Shown here: piece after piece, positions 53,641 to 64,000 of the stretch
Layout: every line of letters begins with the position of its first letter
Position numbering within the stretch: the stretch's first letter is position 1
Source of the DNA: Mantis religiosa
Taxonomy: Eukaryota; Arthropoda; Insecta; Mantodea; Mantidae
Length of the DNA stretch: 64,000 nt
Assembly: GCA_030765055.1 (NCBI GenBank)
Contig: CM060955.1
Coordinates: 157,882,743-157,946,742, forward strand
Reading direction: 5' to 3'
The notes under the pieces: generated by a model
What the model was told of the DNA's origin: nothing
Database searches by the model: none
What the model saw: the letters and a program-made list of their open reading frames with translations, nothing else
Translations under genes and position numbers: made by a program

Positions 53641-56600
53641 AGCTATATGTACCCTGTACTCATTGCACATCATTTCATTCATCGCTCGATATGACTTAAC
53701 GTTGGGGGCTTTCCCTTATCCTGAAAGATGAATGTCTGGTAATACTAAGCTCTATGTACCCTGTACTCATTGAACATCATTTCATTCATCGTCCGATATG
53801 ACTTAACTTTGGAGGTTTTCCATTATCCTGAAATATGAATGTCGGATACCTCTAAGCTCTATGGACCCTGGACTCAATAGAACATCATTTCATTCATCGT
53901 CCGATATGACTTAACGTTGGAGGTTTTCCCTTATCCTGAAAGATGAATGTCTGGTAACTCTAACCTCTACGGACCCTAGACTCGATAGAACATCATTTCA
54001 TTCATCGTCCGATATGGCTTAACGTTGGAGGTTTTCCGATATCCTGAAAGATGAATGTCTGGTAACTAAGCTCTATGGAACCTGGACTCGATAGAACATC
54101 ATTTCATTCATCGTCCGATATGGCTTAACGTTGGAGGTTTTCCCTTATCCTGAAAGGTGAATGTCTGATAACTCTAAGCTCTATGGACCCTGGACTCAAT
54201 AGAACATCGTTTCATTCATCGTCCGATATGACTTAACGTTGGAGGTTTTCCCTTATCCTGAAATATGAATGTCTGATAACTCTAAGCTCTATGGACCCTG
54301 AACTCAATAGAACATCATTTCATTCATCGTCCCATATGACTTAACGTTGGAGGTTTTCCCTTATCCTGAAAGATGAATGTCTGATAACTCTAAGCTCTAT
54401 GGACCCTGGACTCGATAGAACATCAATTCATTCATCGTCCGATATGACTTAACTTTGGAGGATTTCCATTATCCTGAAATATGAATGTGGGATAACTCTA
54501 AGCTCTATGGACCCTGGACTCAATAGAACATCAATTTCTTCATCCTCCGATATGACTTAACGATGGAGGTTTTCCGATATCCTGAAAGATGAATGTCTGG
54601 TAACTAAGCTCTATGGAACCTGGACTCGATAGAACATCATTTCATTCATCCTCCGATATGACTTAACGTTGGAGGTTTTCCCTTATCCTGGAAGATGAAT
54701 GTCTGGTAACTCTAAGCTCTATGGACCCTGAAGTCAATAGAACATCATTTCATTCATCGTCCGATATGACTTAACGTTGGAGGTTTTCCCTTATTCTGAA
54801 AGTTGAATGTCTGGTAACTCTAAGCTCTATGTACCCTGTACTCTTTTGAACATCATTTCATTCATCGTTCGATATGACAACGTTGGAGGTTTTCCCTTAT
54901 CCTGAAAGATGAATGTCTGATAACTCTAAGCTCTATAGACCCTGAACTCAATAGAACATCATTTCATTCATCGTCCGATATGACTTAACGTTGGAGGTTT
55001 TCCCTTATTCTGAAAGTTGAATGTCTGGTAACTCTAAGCTCTATGTACCCTGTACTCTTTTGAACATCATTTCATTCATCGTTCGATATGACAACGTTGG
55101 AGGTTTTCCCTTATCCTGAAAGATGAATGTCTGGTAACTCTAAGCTCTATGGACTCTGGACTCGATAGAACATCATTTCATTCATCGTCCGATAGGACTT
55201 AACGTTGGAGGTTTTCACTTATCCTGAAAGATAAATGTCTGGTAACTCTAAGCTCTATGAACCCGGAACTCAATAGAACATCATTTCATTCATCGTCCCT
55301 TATGACTTAACGTTGGAGGTTTTCCCTTATTTTGAAGGATGAATGTCGGATAACTTTAAGCTCTATGGACCCTGGATTCGATAGAACATCATTTCATTCA
55401 TTGTCCGATATGACCTTATCCTAAAAGATGAATGTCTGGTAACTCTAAGCTCTATGTATGTTGCACTCATTTGAACATTTGGTTCATCGTACGATTTGAC
55501 TTAACGTTGGAGATTTTCCCTTATCCTGAAAAATGAATGTCTGGTAACTCTAAGTTCTATGTACCCTGTACTCATTGAACATCATTTCATTCATCGTCCG
55601 ATATGACTTAACGTTGGCGGTTTCCCCCTATCCTGAAATATGAATGTCGGATAACTCTAAGCTCTATGGACCCTGAACTCAGTACAACATCATTTTATTC
55701 ATCATCCGATACGACTTAACCTTGAAGGTGTTCCCTTATCCTGAAATATGAATGTCTGGTAACTCTAAGCGCTGTGTACCCTGTACTCAATAGAACATCA
55801 ATTCATTCATCGTCCGATATGACTTAACGTTGGAGGTTTTCCGTTACCCTGAAAGATGAATGTCTGGTAACTCTAAGCTGTATGGATCGTGGACTCGATA
55901 GAACATCATTTCATTCACTGTCCGATATGACAACGTTGGAGTTTTTCACTTATCCTGAAAGATGAATGTCTGGTAATACTAAGCTCTATGTACCCTGTAC
56001 TCATTGAATATCATTTCATTCATCGTCCGATATGACAACGTTGGGGGCTTTCACTTATCCTGAAGGATGAATGTCTGATAATACTAAGCTCTATGTACCC
56101 TGGACTCAATAGAACATCATTTCATTCATTATCCGATATGACTTAACGTTGAAGGTTTTCCCTTATCCTGAAATATGAATGTCAGATAACCCTAAGCTCT
56201 ATGGACCCTGGACTCAATAGAACATCATTTCATTCATCGTCCGATATGACTTAACGTTAGAGGTTTTCCCTTATCCTGAAAGATGAATTTCTGGTAATCT
56301 AAGCTCTATGGACCCTGGACTCGATAGAACATCATTTCGTTCATCGTCGGATATGACAACGTTGGAGGCTTTCACTTATCCTGAAATATGAATGTCTGAT
56401 AACTCTGAGCTCTATGTACCCTGTACTCATTGCACATCATTTCATTCATCGTCCGATATGACTTAACGTTGTAGGCTTTCACTTATACTGAAGGATGAAT
56501 GTCTGGTAATACTAAGCTCTATGTACCCTGGACACAATAGAACATCATTTTATTCATCGTCCGATATGACTTAACTTTGGAGGTTTTCCCTTATCCTGAA

Positions 56601-57960
56601 ATATGAATGTCGGATAACTCTAAACTCTATGGACCCTGGACTCAACAGAACATCATTTCATTCATCGTCCGATATGACTAAACGTTGGAGGCTTTCACTT
56701 ATCCTGAAAGATGAATGTCTGATAACTCTAAGCTATATGTACCCTGTACTCATTGCACATCATTTCATTCATCGTCCGATATGACTTAACGTTGGAGGCT
56801 TTCACTTATCCTGAAGGATGAATGCCTGGTAATACTAAGCTCTATGTAGCCTGTGCTCAATAGAACATCATTTCATTCATCGTCCGATGTGACAACTTTG
56901 GAGGTTTTCCCTTATCCTGAAAGATGAATGGTAACTCGAAGCTCAATGGACCCTGGAATCGATAGAACATCATTTCATTCATTGTCCGATATGACAACGT
57001 TGGAGATTTTCCCTTATCCTGAAAGATGAATGTCTGATAACTCTAAGCTCTATGGACCCTGGACTCGGTAGAACATCATTTCATTCATTGTCCGATATGA
57101 CAACGTTGGAGGTTTTCCCTTATCCTGAAATATGAATGTCTGATAACTCTGAGCTCTAGGTACCCTGTACTCATTGCACATCATTTCATTCATCGTCCGA
57201 TATGACTTAACGTTGGAGACTTTCACTTATCCTGAAGGATGAATGTCAGGTAATACTAAGCTCTATGTAGCCTGGACTCAATAGAACATCATTTTATTCA
57301 TCGTCCGATATGACTTAACTTTGGAGGTTTTCCCTTATCCTGAAAGATGAATGTCTGGTAATACTAAGATCTATGTACCCTGTACTCATTTAAAAATCAT
57401 TTCATTCATCGTCTGATATGACTTAACTTTGGAGGTTTTCCATTATCCTGAAATATGAATGTCGGATAACCTTAAGCTCTGTGGACCCTGGACTCGTTAG
57501 AACATCATTTCAGTCATTGTCCGATATGACAACGTTGGAGGTATTCCCTTATCCTGAAAGATGAATGTCGGATAACTGTAAGCTCTATGGACCCTGAATT
57601 CGATAGAACATCATTTCATTCATTGTCCGATATAACAACGTTGGCGGTTTGCCTTATCCTAAAAGATGAATGTCTGGTAACTCTAAGCTCTATGTATACT
57701 GGACTCATTTGAACATTTCGTTCATCGTACGATATGACTTAACGTTGGAGGTTTTCCCTTATCCTGAAAAATGAATGTCTGATAACTCTAAGCTCTATGT
57801 ACCCTCTACTCATTGAACATCATTTCATTCATTCATCGTCCGATATGACTTAACGTTGGAGGTTTTCCCCTATCCTGAAAGATGAATGTCTGATAATTCT
57901 AAGCTCTACGGACCCTGAACTCTTTTGAACATTATTTCATTCATCGTGCGATCTGAATTA
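53590..57960 (+). repeat. ~108-bp satellite array (about 40 units) derived from the SINE-B tail
   Basis: Each unit reads TTTTCCCTTATCCTGAAAGA, TGAATGTCTGGTAACTCTAA, GCTCTATGGACCCTGGACTC, AATAGAACATCATTTCATTC, ATCGTCCGATATGACTTAAC, GTTGGAGG. This is the SINE-B body without its tRNA head and without the last bases (ACGTAAATTAC). Units vary from about 95 to 112 bp; a frequent variant lacks TTA (GATATGACAACG). Variant words recur at two-unit (214 bp) and five-unit (538 bp) spacing, so there is higher-order structure. The array ends at about 57960 without a second head. Confidence 0.96.
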
Positions 57961-60256
57961 ACTTGGTTCTCTTTCTCTCGTACAATGTACAAGTTTCAAT
58001 ATTTTTAATTCTTTCAGACGAATTCGAATGAAACATCTGAGTATAGCTTATTCATTGTGACAGCCATTTGTTTATGTAGTTACAATAAACAAATGACACA
58101 TAAGTACGATATATTTATCCTGCTTTCTATATTTTTAAACGGTAGTTGAAACAGTAATATAAAAATCGGGTGGTACCCGGTTAGATTGGGTGATTTGGTA
58201 ACCCTGCTTAAAAGTGAACTAGCCACATCATTGATCAGTGACAGCAGTAGAGTAATAGGAGCCGTAGAAATTTGGGGCGATCTATACGGCAATCAGCACA
58301 CAAATAGCTTTTATGTTCAAAAGTAGTTTAGCTTTCCGGAAACGCCCTGGCGAAGTAATCGATAGAAATCTCAGTTATCACTTACCTGTGCTTTGTATGA
58401 TGTTGCTTTGAAGCCAGCGCTTGTTGTTTTATTTTCGCAGAAAGCTGTGAGGATATTGAATCGGCCGTCTGACACTACAGTTCCTACCTAACGTTATTGG
58501 ATTTTGTTATCACGTATCAGCTAGTGCCGTCCTAGTTGCGCAGGCTAGCGTGCAGCTTTACTACGCATGTCACACACGCTCCGGAAAGAAAGAGATGGCG
58601 CTAGCGACTGCACACTGCTCAATGCACCTGCCCCAAGAATATAGGAAATGTTTGCTCATTCCTTTGTCTATTTCTGCATGTTACGTTCTCTTTAAAATTA
58701 TAATCGACCTAACATTTCTAGATTAAAATTTCATCGGAAGTACATATTTCGAGGTCCCTAATTAAATAAAAAATCCAATTTTCCATACTGCTTACCTGCA
58801 ATACGTATAAGTAGGTACTGTATTCCACAGCACGTAGGGAGGAAATACTTTCCACCCAAAACTTTGGTATCGTGATTTATACAGAAATACAAGTTTCGAG
58901 CACACCTAAATAAACAAGTAAATACAGAATGGTCGAAAAGTCACTACTACTCCATTATAGTTTTAATCTCCTCCAAATTACAACGTACCGAAATATGACA
59001 TTCGTCTGACAATTTATTAGACTAATGTACATACGAGAGTACGTTGTTAAATAATCAGTCCGCTTTTGTTATGTTTGTTCGCTGTCAGATGTTTATTTTA
59101 TAAATAACACCTGTAAGTGCAATGGCTGTGTCTAAATAAAAACAGCAAAAGCACTTTAAGAACAATGAATGTGTCTGAACAACGTAATTTAAAAAGTAGG
59201 GTTGGGCCCTCGATACGTGCGATACCTCGATACTCACGATACTTGCATGGTATCGACATCGAACGATTTTTCAGGAAATTTGCTCGCTACTTTATTGTTC
59301 AGTGCGTACTTGTTTTGTTTTTTTAGTCAGTTGTTTCTCATAACTAGAGGACGGATTTTGCCCTATTTGCCTATTTTATTCCTTTGTTCAGAAACGAAGG
59401 CTTTTAAGTTATAAGCACGTTCCCTACAATTAGTAGCCTAATTTCTTAGTTTTATAGTGCCTATAAATGTCTATTTCATACGTTTGTGCCTATTCTGCTT
59501 ATTAGTGCCTACAACTGCCTTTTTAGTCAATTTTTTCTGCTTGTAATTTGTGACAACAGCTTTTGCATTTGTTGGTTTCAACGTGAAGTATTCGGGGAAG
59601 AGAAATTTCTTACTGCTGCACATTAGATATACAAAAAAGAGTTTATTAAGTAGAAACATCTGCGCAAAGTGGCCCAAAACTTACAATACGAAATTTAGTT
59701 TTCTTGTCTTAAAATTAATATAGACATACTTCAATAATATAAAGTTTTTTTTTCTGGCAACACTATGGAAAACGTCGCATGACTATTTAAATAACCCTGC
59801 ACCTGTATCGTAGCTGCTATTACGTAATTTTAACCTCAGATTTCTCAGATTCCATATTTTCTACATTTTCCTAACTTCACAATGTTCCACAAGATGCAGT
59901 TTTCTATTAATCTGTATGAAATTCTAAATATGCCTGTAAGGGCAACTGCATATTAAGTGTACGCATTTACATCTGTTGTGTTTCTGTTAATTGTATTGAA
60001 AAGAATTATAATGCTTACTTCTTACTGAAAATGCTTACGAAAATAAACATGTTAAATAGGTATGTTTATTTTTCCCTTCATTGATATGGCGAAGACAAAT
60101 ATTTCACAAAGGTACAGGTTATTAATAGGTTAAAATGAGGACAAAAGCTGACATTAAGCATCATTTTAAGACCTGGAATGTTTTTTGTATCTCCTGAAAA
60201 ACTTAGTTTCTTTTTAAGATATGGGGTTTCTCAATATTCCGATTCAATTGTAAAGT
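57961..60256. other. Unassigned AT-rich spacer
   Basis: About 2.3 kb without a gene. At 59196 the words AGTAGGGTTGGG and GATACCTCGATACTCACGAT resemble hAT-type termini with subterminal repeats, and 59365-59520 repeats GTGCCTAT-type words. No transposase or matching right end was seen, so I do not call an element. Confidence 0.45.
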
Positions 60257-60267
60257 TTGGCACGTAT

Positions 60268-60471
60268 TATGAAAGGGTAGAGCCAGACTGAAAAATTCAA
60301 TGCCATAGCCGGGATTTTAACCACGGATCTTCTGGTCTCCGTGCAGCCAGAGTTCCGTCTAGAAGATTCATGGTTCAAATCCCGGCTATGGCATAGAATT
60401 TTTCAGTCTGGCTCTACCCTTTCATAGTGCGCCCTACACACCGCTAGTGTGAAAGAACAATTAATTTCCAA
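60268..60471. repeat. Fold-back SINE-A insertion
   Basis: 204 bp flanked by an 11-bp TSD TTGGCACGTAT (60257-60267 and 60472-60482). Left arm (about 60269-60340) is an antisense SINE-A head (TAGAGCCAGACTGAAAAATT, CGGGATTTTAACC). Right arm (about 60355-60425) is its sense mirror (GGTTCAAATCCCGGCTATGG, CAGTCTGGCTCTACCC), followed by the 3' tail (CGCTAGTGTGAAAGAACAAT, TTAATTTCC). The arms pair over about 70 bp around a short loop. One TSD encloses both orientations. Confidence 0.9.
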
Positions 60472-60774
60472 TTGGCACGTATGTTTTTCCTATTTTATAC
60501 ATTAACAAGCACTTGCACAAAAATTTACCATTTTTTGTACAGAGACAATCATGTTCATTCCAGTTGATACATCATTGTCTATTTATATAAAGAAATAAAA
60601 TCGGACTTTCAAATATGTTATCTGAATTGTGACACTTTAGTTTTTTGCCCCCTAAAGTCTCTTCATGATGCAATGTTCAAGTTATCTACGTGACATTTTG
60701 CAAACAGCTTTCCCCGAACATAACCTAAACTTGTATAATTAATATTTTAAAGCACTTATTTTGAGGGCGGTTCA
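60472..60774. other. Unassigned spacer
   Basis: No recognised feature. Confidence 0.4.
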
Positions 60775-61270
60775 AAAGTACTCGTGTTAAGAATGAAGAC
60801 TCTATTTTTTCAAACACAAATTATTTATTTCACAACATCGATCTCTTCTACGGATATACAGTTCTCCCTAAGTTCCTGTCGGTTTTAAAACCTTTTAAGA
60901 AAGTAAACATTGTCAAGCTCTGCAAAGCACGCTACTTTCTTGGCGGCGACTTCTTCACTGCGTCCAGAATGTTGTTTGCACGAGTCATTAATTCTTCGTG
61001 AGTGGAAACCAGAAGATATCGCAGGGAGCCAGGCTGGATGAATATTGGGGTGCATTCAGGTGGTAACATTACATGTGCTGTGCGTTGTTGTGGTAAACAG
61101 CGCTTTCTTCGTCAAATGAGGCCTTCTCTCCTTTACCGCTTGTGGAATTGGGCCAATAACCCATTCTGTTCAGGAATCCAGTTTTCTTTTTCCAAGAAGC
61201 TAATGAGTATTACATGCTACAAATCCTAAAAGGTCGTCACCATCATTTCTCCGGTCCATGCGACCGTATT
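60775..61270 (-). pseudogene. mariner-like transposase C-terminal remnant
   Basis: The minus strand contains AVYHNNAQHM (degraded H-D-N-A-x-x-H block) and NAPQYSSSLAPCDIFWFPLT, close to the mariner P.YS.DLAPCDFFLFP.LK catalytic segment, in which the Asp before LAP is changed to Ser. The rest (NNILDAVKKSPP, FAELDNVYFLK) is not typical mariner, so the tail may belong to something else. About 500 bp, inactive. Confidence 0.45.
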
Positions 61271-61587
61271 TGTCTCTGTAGAACAGAATCACCGGAAGCA
61301 GTTCTCTGTTTTGATTATTGCTTGATTTCCGCAACATAATGATGGATGTATTATCGGCGGTGGCAAACTGTGTAATACGTTACCATTTTTCGCTTATCGC
61401 GTATCAGTTATAGCAACAAAATTCGACAAAAACTTACGGAATGAAGACACCTTCGCAGATTATTCTCAGAAAATTCAAGATATTTATGTCAGTGCGTTTA
61501 ACTTACGGTATTTTTCAGTGGCAAGGCGTGACTCTCAAAGCGAGAGAAGCTCGAAATGATAATTTTCATTAAAATAAGAGAGAATAA
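61271..61587. other. Unassigned spacer
   Basis: No recognised feature. The last bases hold the left TSD copy of SINE-B (GAGAGAATAA). Confidence 0.4.
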
Positions 61588-61992
<405 letters not shown>

Positions 61993-62376
61993 ATGACTCA
62001 AAAAACTAAAGCTACTCTTCAGTAATTACACAGAAAATGAAGCTATTTACAGTGGAGTAACAAACACTACACAAATAAAAATATTTAGTAAATATTCTCC
62101 ACTTAACTTAAGAAGCCGATGACAATACTTCAATTATGTTTTTGTGAGATTAATTTCATGGACACTTGCCCACATCTTCAGTCAACACAATTCGTTGTCA
62201 AGGATACCATCTGTGGATACTATGCATTTACGTATCACCAACATCTGAAGACGAAACAAACCTAAAAACAGAATCAATTGCCGGTATGTCAAAATTCATT
62301 ACGCGATTTTTATTTTTTAAAATAAACATTTTTTCCCAAACTATTAAATCTATGGGACTATTTACTAATAAACATT

Positions 62377-62800
62377 TTAATTTTTTTAAAGAAGTTGGTA
62401 TAACTTTATTTCCTCAAAATAAATATAGTATTAAAAGTTTATTACAATTTCTTAAAAAGATAAAATTCCTAATAATAAAAAATCTGGTATTTATCAATTT
62501 AATTGCTTAGATTGCGATCAGGTTTACATTGGAAAGACGAAACGTAGTTTGGAAACCAGAAAGAAAGAACATTTTCGTAACATTAGATATAAACAAATTG
62601 ATAAATCGGCCGTAGCAGATCATTTTTGGTCATTTAACCATCAAATAAATCCTGAAGTTAAATTATTAAAACAATTAAATGGTCCCATAGGTTTAATAGT
62701 TTGGGGAAAAAATATTTATTTTAAAAAATAAAAATCGCGTAATGAATTTTGACATACCGGCAATTGATTCTGTTTTTAGGTTTGTTTCGTCTTCAGATGT
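62377..62800 (+). pseudogene. Penelope-like element: GIY-YIG endonuclease fragment
   Basis: Frame 1: FFKEVGITLFPQNKYSIKSL. After a 1-nt shift in an A-run (about 62455-62462): KIPNNKKSGIYQFNCLDCDQ, VYIGKTKRSLETRKKEHFRN, IRYKQIDKSAVADHFWSFNH, LLKQLNGPIGLIVWGKNI. After another shift near 62726 (A-run) it ends KNRVMNFDIPAIDSVFRF. The GIY, YIG, Cys pair and Arg/Glu-His positions are conserved. RT is absent. Both frameshifts lie in homopolymer A-runs. Same subfamily as 37040-37218. Confidence 0.85.
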
Positions 62801-62859
62801 TGGTAATACGTAAATGCATAGTATCCACAGATGGTATCATTGACAACGAATTGTGTTGA

Positions 62860-62887
62860 CTGAAGATGTGGGCAAGTGTCCATGAAA
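62860..62887 (+). ncRNA. Hammerhead-like core in PLE tail
   Basis: CTGAAGA at 62860-62866, then TGTGGGCAAGTGTCCAT in which TGGG/TCCA can pair, then GAAA at 62884-62887. It has both hammerhead boxes in the right order and sense orientation relative to the PLE. Stem II is short and imperfect (unpaired bases next to both boxes), and stems I and III are not obvious. The mirror copy lies at 62154-62181 on the minus strand, and a degraded relative at 9990-10017. Confidence 0.3.
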
Positions 62888-62974
62888 TTAATCTCACAAA
62901 AACATAATTGAAGTATTGTCATCGGCTTTTTAAGTTAAGTGGAGAATATTTACTAAATATTTTTATTTGTGTAG

Positions 62975-63549
62975 TACTCTTCAGTACTCATTCTATTGTA
63001 GTAACACATAGGCCCTTATTGCATTGCAAGACTGCTGACACTACTAGCAGACATATTCCTGCTTTCCCTGTGCACTCAGACGTTCAGATTTTTCCTACAG
63101 CTGGCCCACGCCGCGTAAATTGTTAATTTAAAATGGAGAAAGTGTGCAATTCACACACTCTTGCTTATAACTTAAAACTTCAGAAGAATTTCCTTCTTGT
63201 CACCACTAAATACCATAAAATACTTTTGCTAATGCTATTGAAATATACTTACAGTTATATTTAAAAACGCCACAAAAACAAAAATAATTATTTTCCTTCA
63301 CACGCTACAAAAACTTCACGTGACAAAATCTGTCACTGCTTCCAAACTAGCGAAGAGTCGCGATTGCTTCCGGAAACGTACGAAACATAGTATTCAAGGT
63401 TACGAATGCGTAAACACAGAAATATCCAGTATTGAAAGAGTTCGCGGAACTGGTCACTCAAATCTAAACAGCTGTCAAATTGTCCACAGCACTACGGATG
63501 TTCGCGAATAAATTTTGAAAATGTATTCACAGTAAATAAAATATTATGT
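62975..63549. other. Unassigned spacer
   Basis: No gene recognised; a 63-codon open frame at 63320 shows no known motif. Confidence 0.45.
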
Positions 63550-63554
63550 AAGCG

Positions 63555-63760
63555 TAGAGCCAGACTGAAAAATTCAATACCATAGCCGGGATTTGTTCTG
63601 GTCTCCATCCAGCCGCTCTAAACCATAGAGCTACTCTGGCCAATGTGCCGACATGACATTAAATTCTCCAACTGACTCATGTTTTTCCCGGTAAACCACT
63701 AGGAGTTCTCATAAACACATGAGACAACTACCTTAATAGCGACTTACTATGCTGTAAGTA
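63555..63760 (-). repeat. SINE-A fragment (variant head), minus orientation
   Basis: TAGAGCCAGACTGAAAAATT and CATAGCCGGGATTTG as in the fold-back copy at 60.3 kb, then an internal deletion of the B box region, GAGCTACTCTGGCCAATGTG, and the 5' part (CCGGTAAACCACTAGGAGTT, TACTATGCTGTAAGTACTTC). The last part becomes the first unit of the tandem array that follows. Confidence 0.8.
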
Positions 63761-64000
63761 CTTCAAGGCCCGGGCTTTATAGTAAACCACTAGGAGTTCT
63801 CATAAACACATGAGACAACTACCTTAATGACGACTTACTATGCTGTAAGTACTTCAAGGCCCGGGCTTTATAGTAAACCACTAGGAGTTCTCAGAAACAC
63901 ATGAGACAACTACCTTAATGACGACTTACTATGCTGTAAGTACTTAAGGCCCGGGCTTTATAGTAAATCACTAGGAGTTCTCATAAACACACGAGACAAC
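63692..64000. repeat. 91-bp tandem array derived from the SINE-A 5' region
   Basis: TAAACCACTAGGAGTTCTCA recurs at 63692, 63783, 63874 and 63964 (the last as TAAATCACTAGG), periods 91, 91 and 90 bp. Each unit includes ATGAGACAACTACCTTAAT, GACGACTTACTATGCTGTAA and CCCGGGCTTTATAG, i.e. the SINE-A segment upstream of its tRNA-like head. The array runs off the window edge, so its length is unknown. Copies are nearly identical, suggesting recent expansion. Confidence 0.93.

Larger units (their letters stand above)
62069..62974. repeat. Inverted PLE structure (arms of ~290 bp, ~320-bp single-copy centre)
   Basis: Left arm 62069-62359 and right arm about 62683-62974 are inverted copies: CACAAATAAAAATATTTAGT on the left matches the complement on the right, as do ACGTATCACCAACATCTGAA and CCAAACTATTAAATCTATGG. 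The arms hold the PLE C-terminal codons and 3' tail. The centre (62360-62682) has only the plus-strand copy with the GIY-YIG domain. The geometry is as at 10790-13070 but with a longer unpaired part. Confidence 0.88.

Noticed and set aside
53590..57960. CRISPR-like or regulatory-array interpretation of the 108-bp repeats
   Set aside because: Units are contiguous tandem repeats without unique spacers, and they match a SINE body in a eukaryotic-looking genome.
59196..59520. hAT-type terminus (AGTAGGGTTGGG) with subterminal GATAC repeats
   Set aside because: No second end, TSD or transposase found; too weak to annotate.
62245..62257. CTGAAGAC followed by GAAAC as a hammerhead core
   Set aside because: There is no stem II between the boxes, and it is antisense to the PLE in both arms; probably coincidence.

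Overview
The window looks like a piece of a large, AT-rich arthropod genome, most likely insect. A cockroach- or termite-like source is my low-confidence guess from the general style of the repeats. I found no intact host gene, no rRNA, no convincing functional tRNA gene and nothing bacterial. Almost every recognisable sequence is a transposable element (TE) remnant or a tandem repeat. The evidence is protein motifs (reverse transcriptases, GIY-YIG nucleases, DDE transposases, gag/protease, THAP, hAT and Harbinger fragments), terminal inverted repeats, target-site duplications (TSDs) and tRNA-like RNA polymerase III promoters. Family names come from motif recognition by eye; no database search was run.  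Layout. 0-5.4 kb: LINE 3' ends, a 1.3 kb zoned trinucleotide array, and two Penelope-like elements (PLEs) joined head to head. 5.4-10.6 kb: mostly unassigned AT-rich DNA with SINEs, a zinc-finger fragment, a LINE RT fragment and a decayed hammerhead-ribozyme-like motif. 10.79-13.07 kb: a nearly perfect 2.3 kb palindrome of two PLE copies, probably the youngest insertion here. 14.9-16.6 kb: two LINE C-termini. 17.57-18.63 kb: a 177-bp satellite. 19.25-24.46 kb: a small TIR transposon, a mariner with an LTR-type insertion, three kinds of SINE, and a solo LTR interrupted by a compound SINE. 25-30.7 kb: LINE fragments, a transposase remnant, an LTR, and a compound insertion that splits a LINE reading frame. 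30.95-36.06 kb: a three-level nest of Tc1/mariner-type transposase, Gypsy-type retrotransposon and THAP transposon. 37-39.2 kb: PLE, LINE, mariner, LINE 5' end and hAT pieces. 41.5-43.6 kb: a LINE split by a second copy of the small TIR transposon. 44.5-45.75 kb: a SINE pair enclosing a Harbinger remnant. 46.8-52.4 kb: mariner and DDE transposase remnants and a LINE 5' end with its own TSD. 53.5-57.96 kb: a 4.4 kb satellite made from the tail of a tRNA-derived SINE. 58-64 kb: a fold-back SINE, a mariner remnant, a SINE with two dinucleotide arrays, another inverted PLE, and a 91-bp tandem array at the right edge.  How the parts relate. Four tRNA-like repeat families recur. SINE-A has a head with GCCATGG/CCATGGC acceptor arms and inserts as partial-plus-full tandem units, often with an inverted fragment, inside one 10-13 bp TSD. 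SINE-B has a Val-like head, and its tail seeds the 108-bp satellite. SINE-C ends in an AC array. SINE-D carries an internal tRNA-like segment. PLEs at three places show the same inverted, fold-back arrangement as SINE-A. Insertions inside insertions give a relative age order at several loci.
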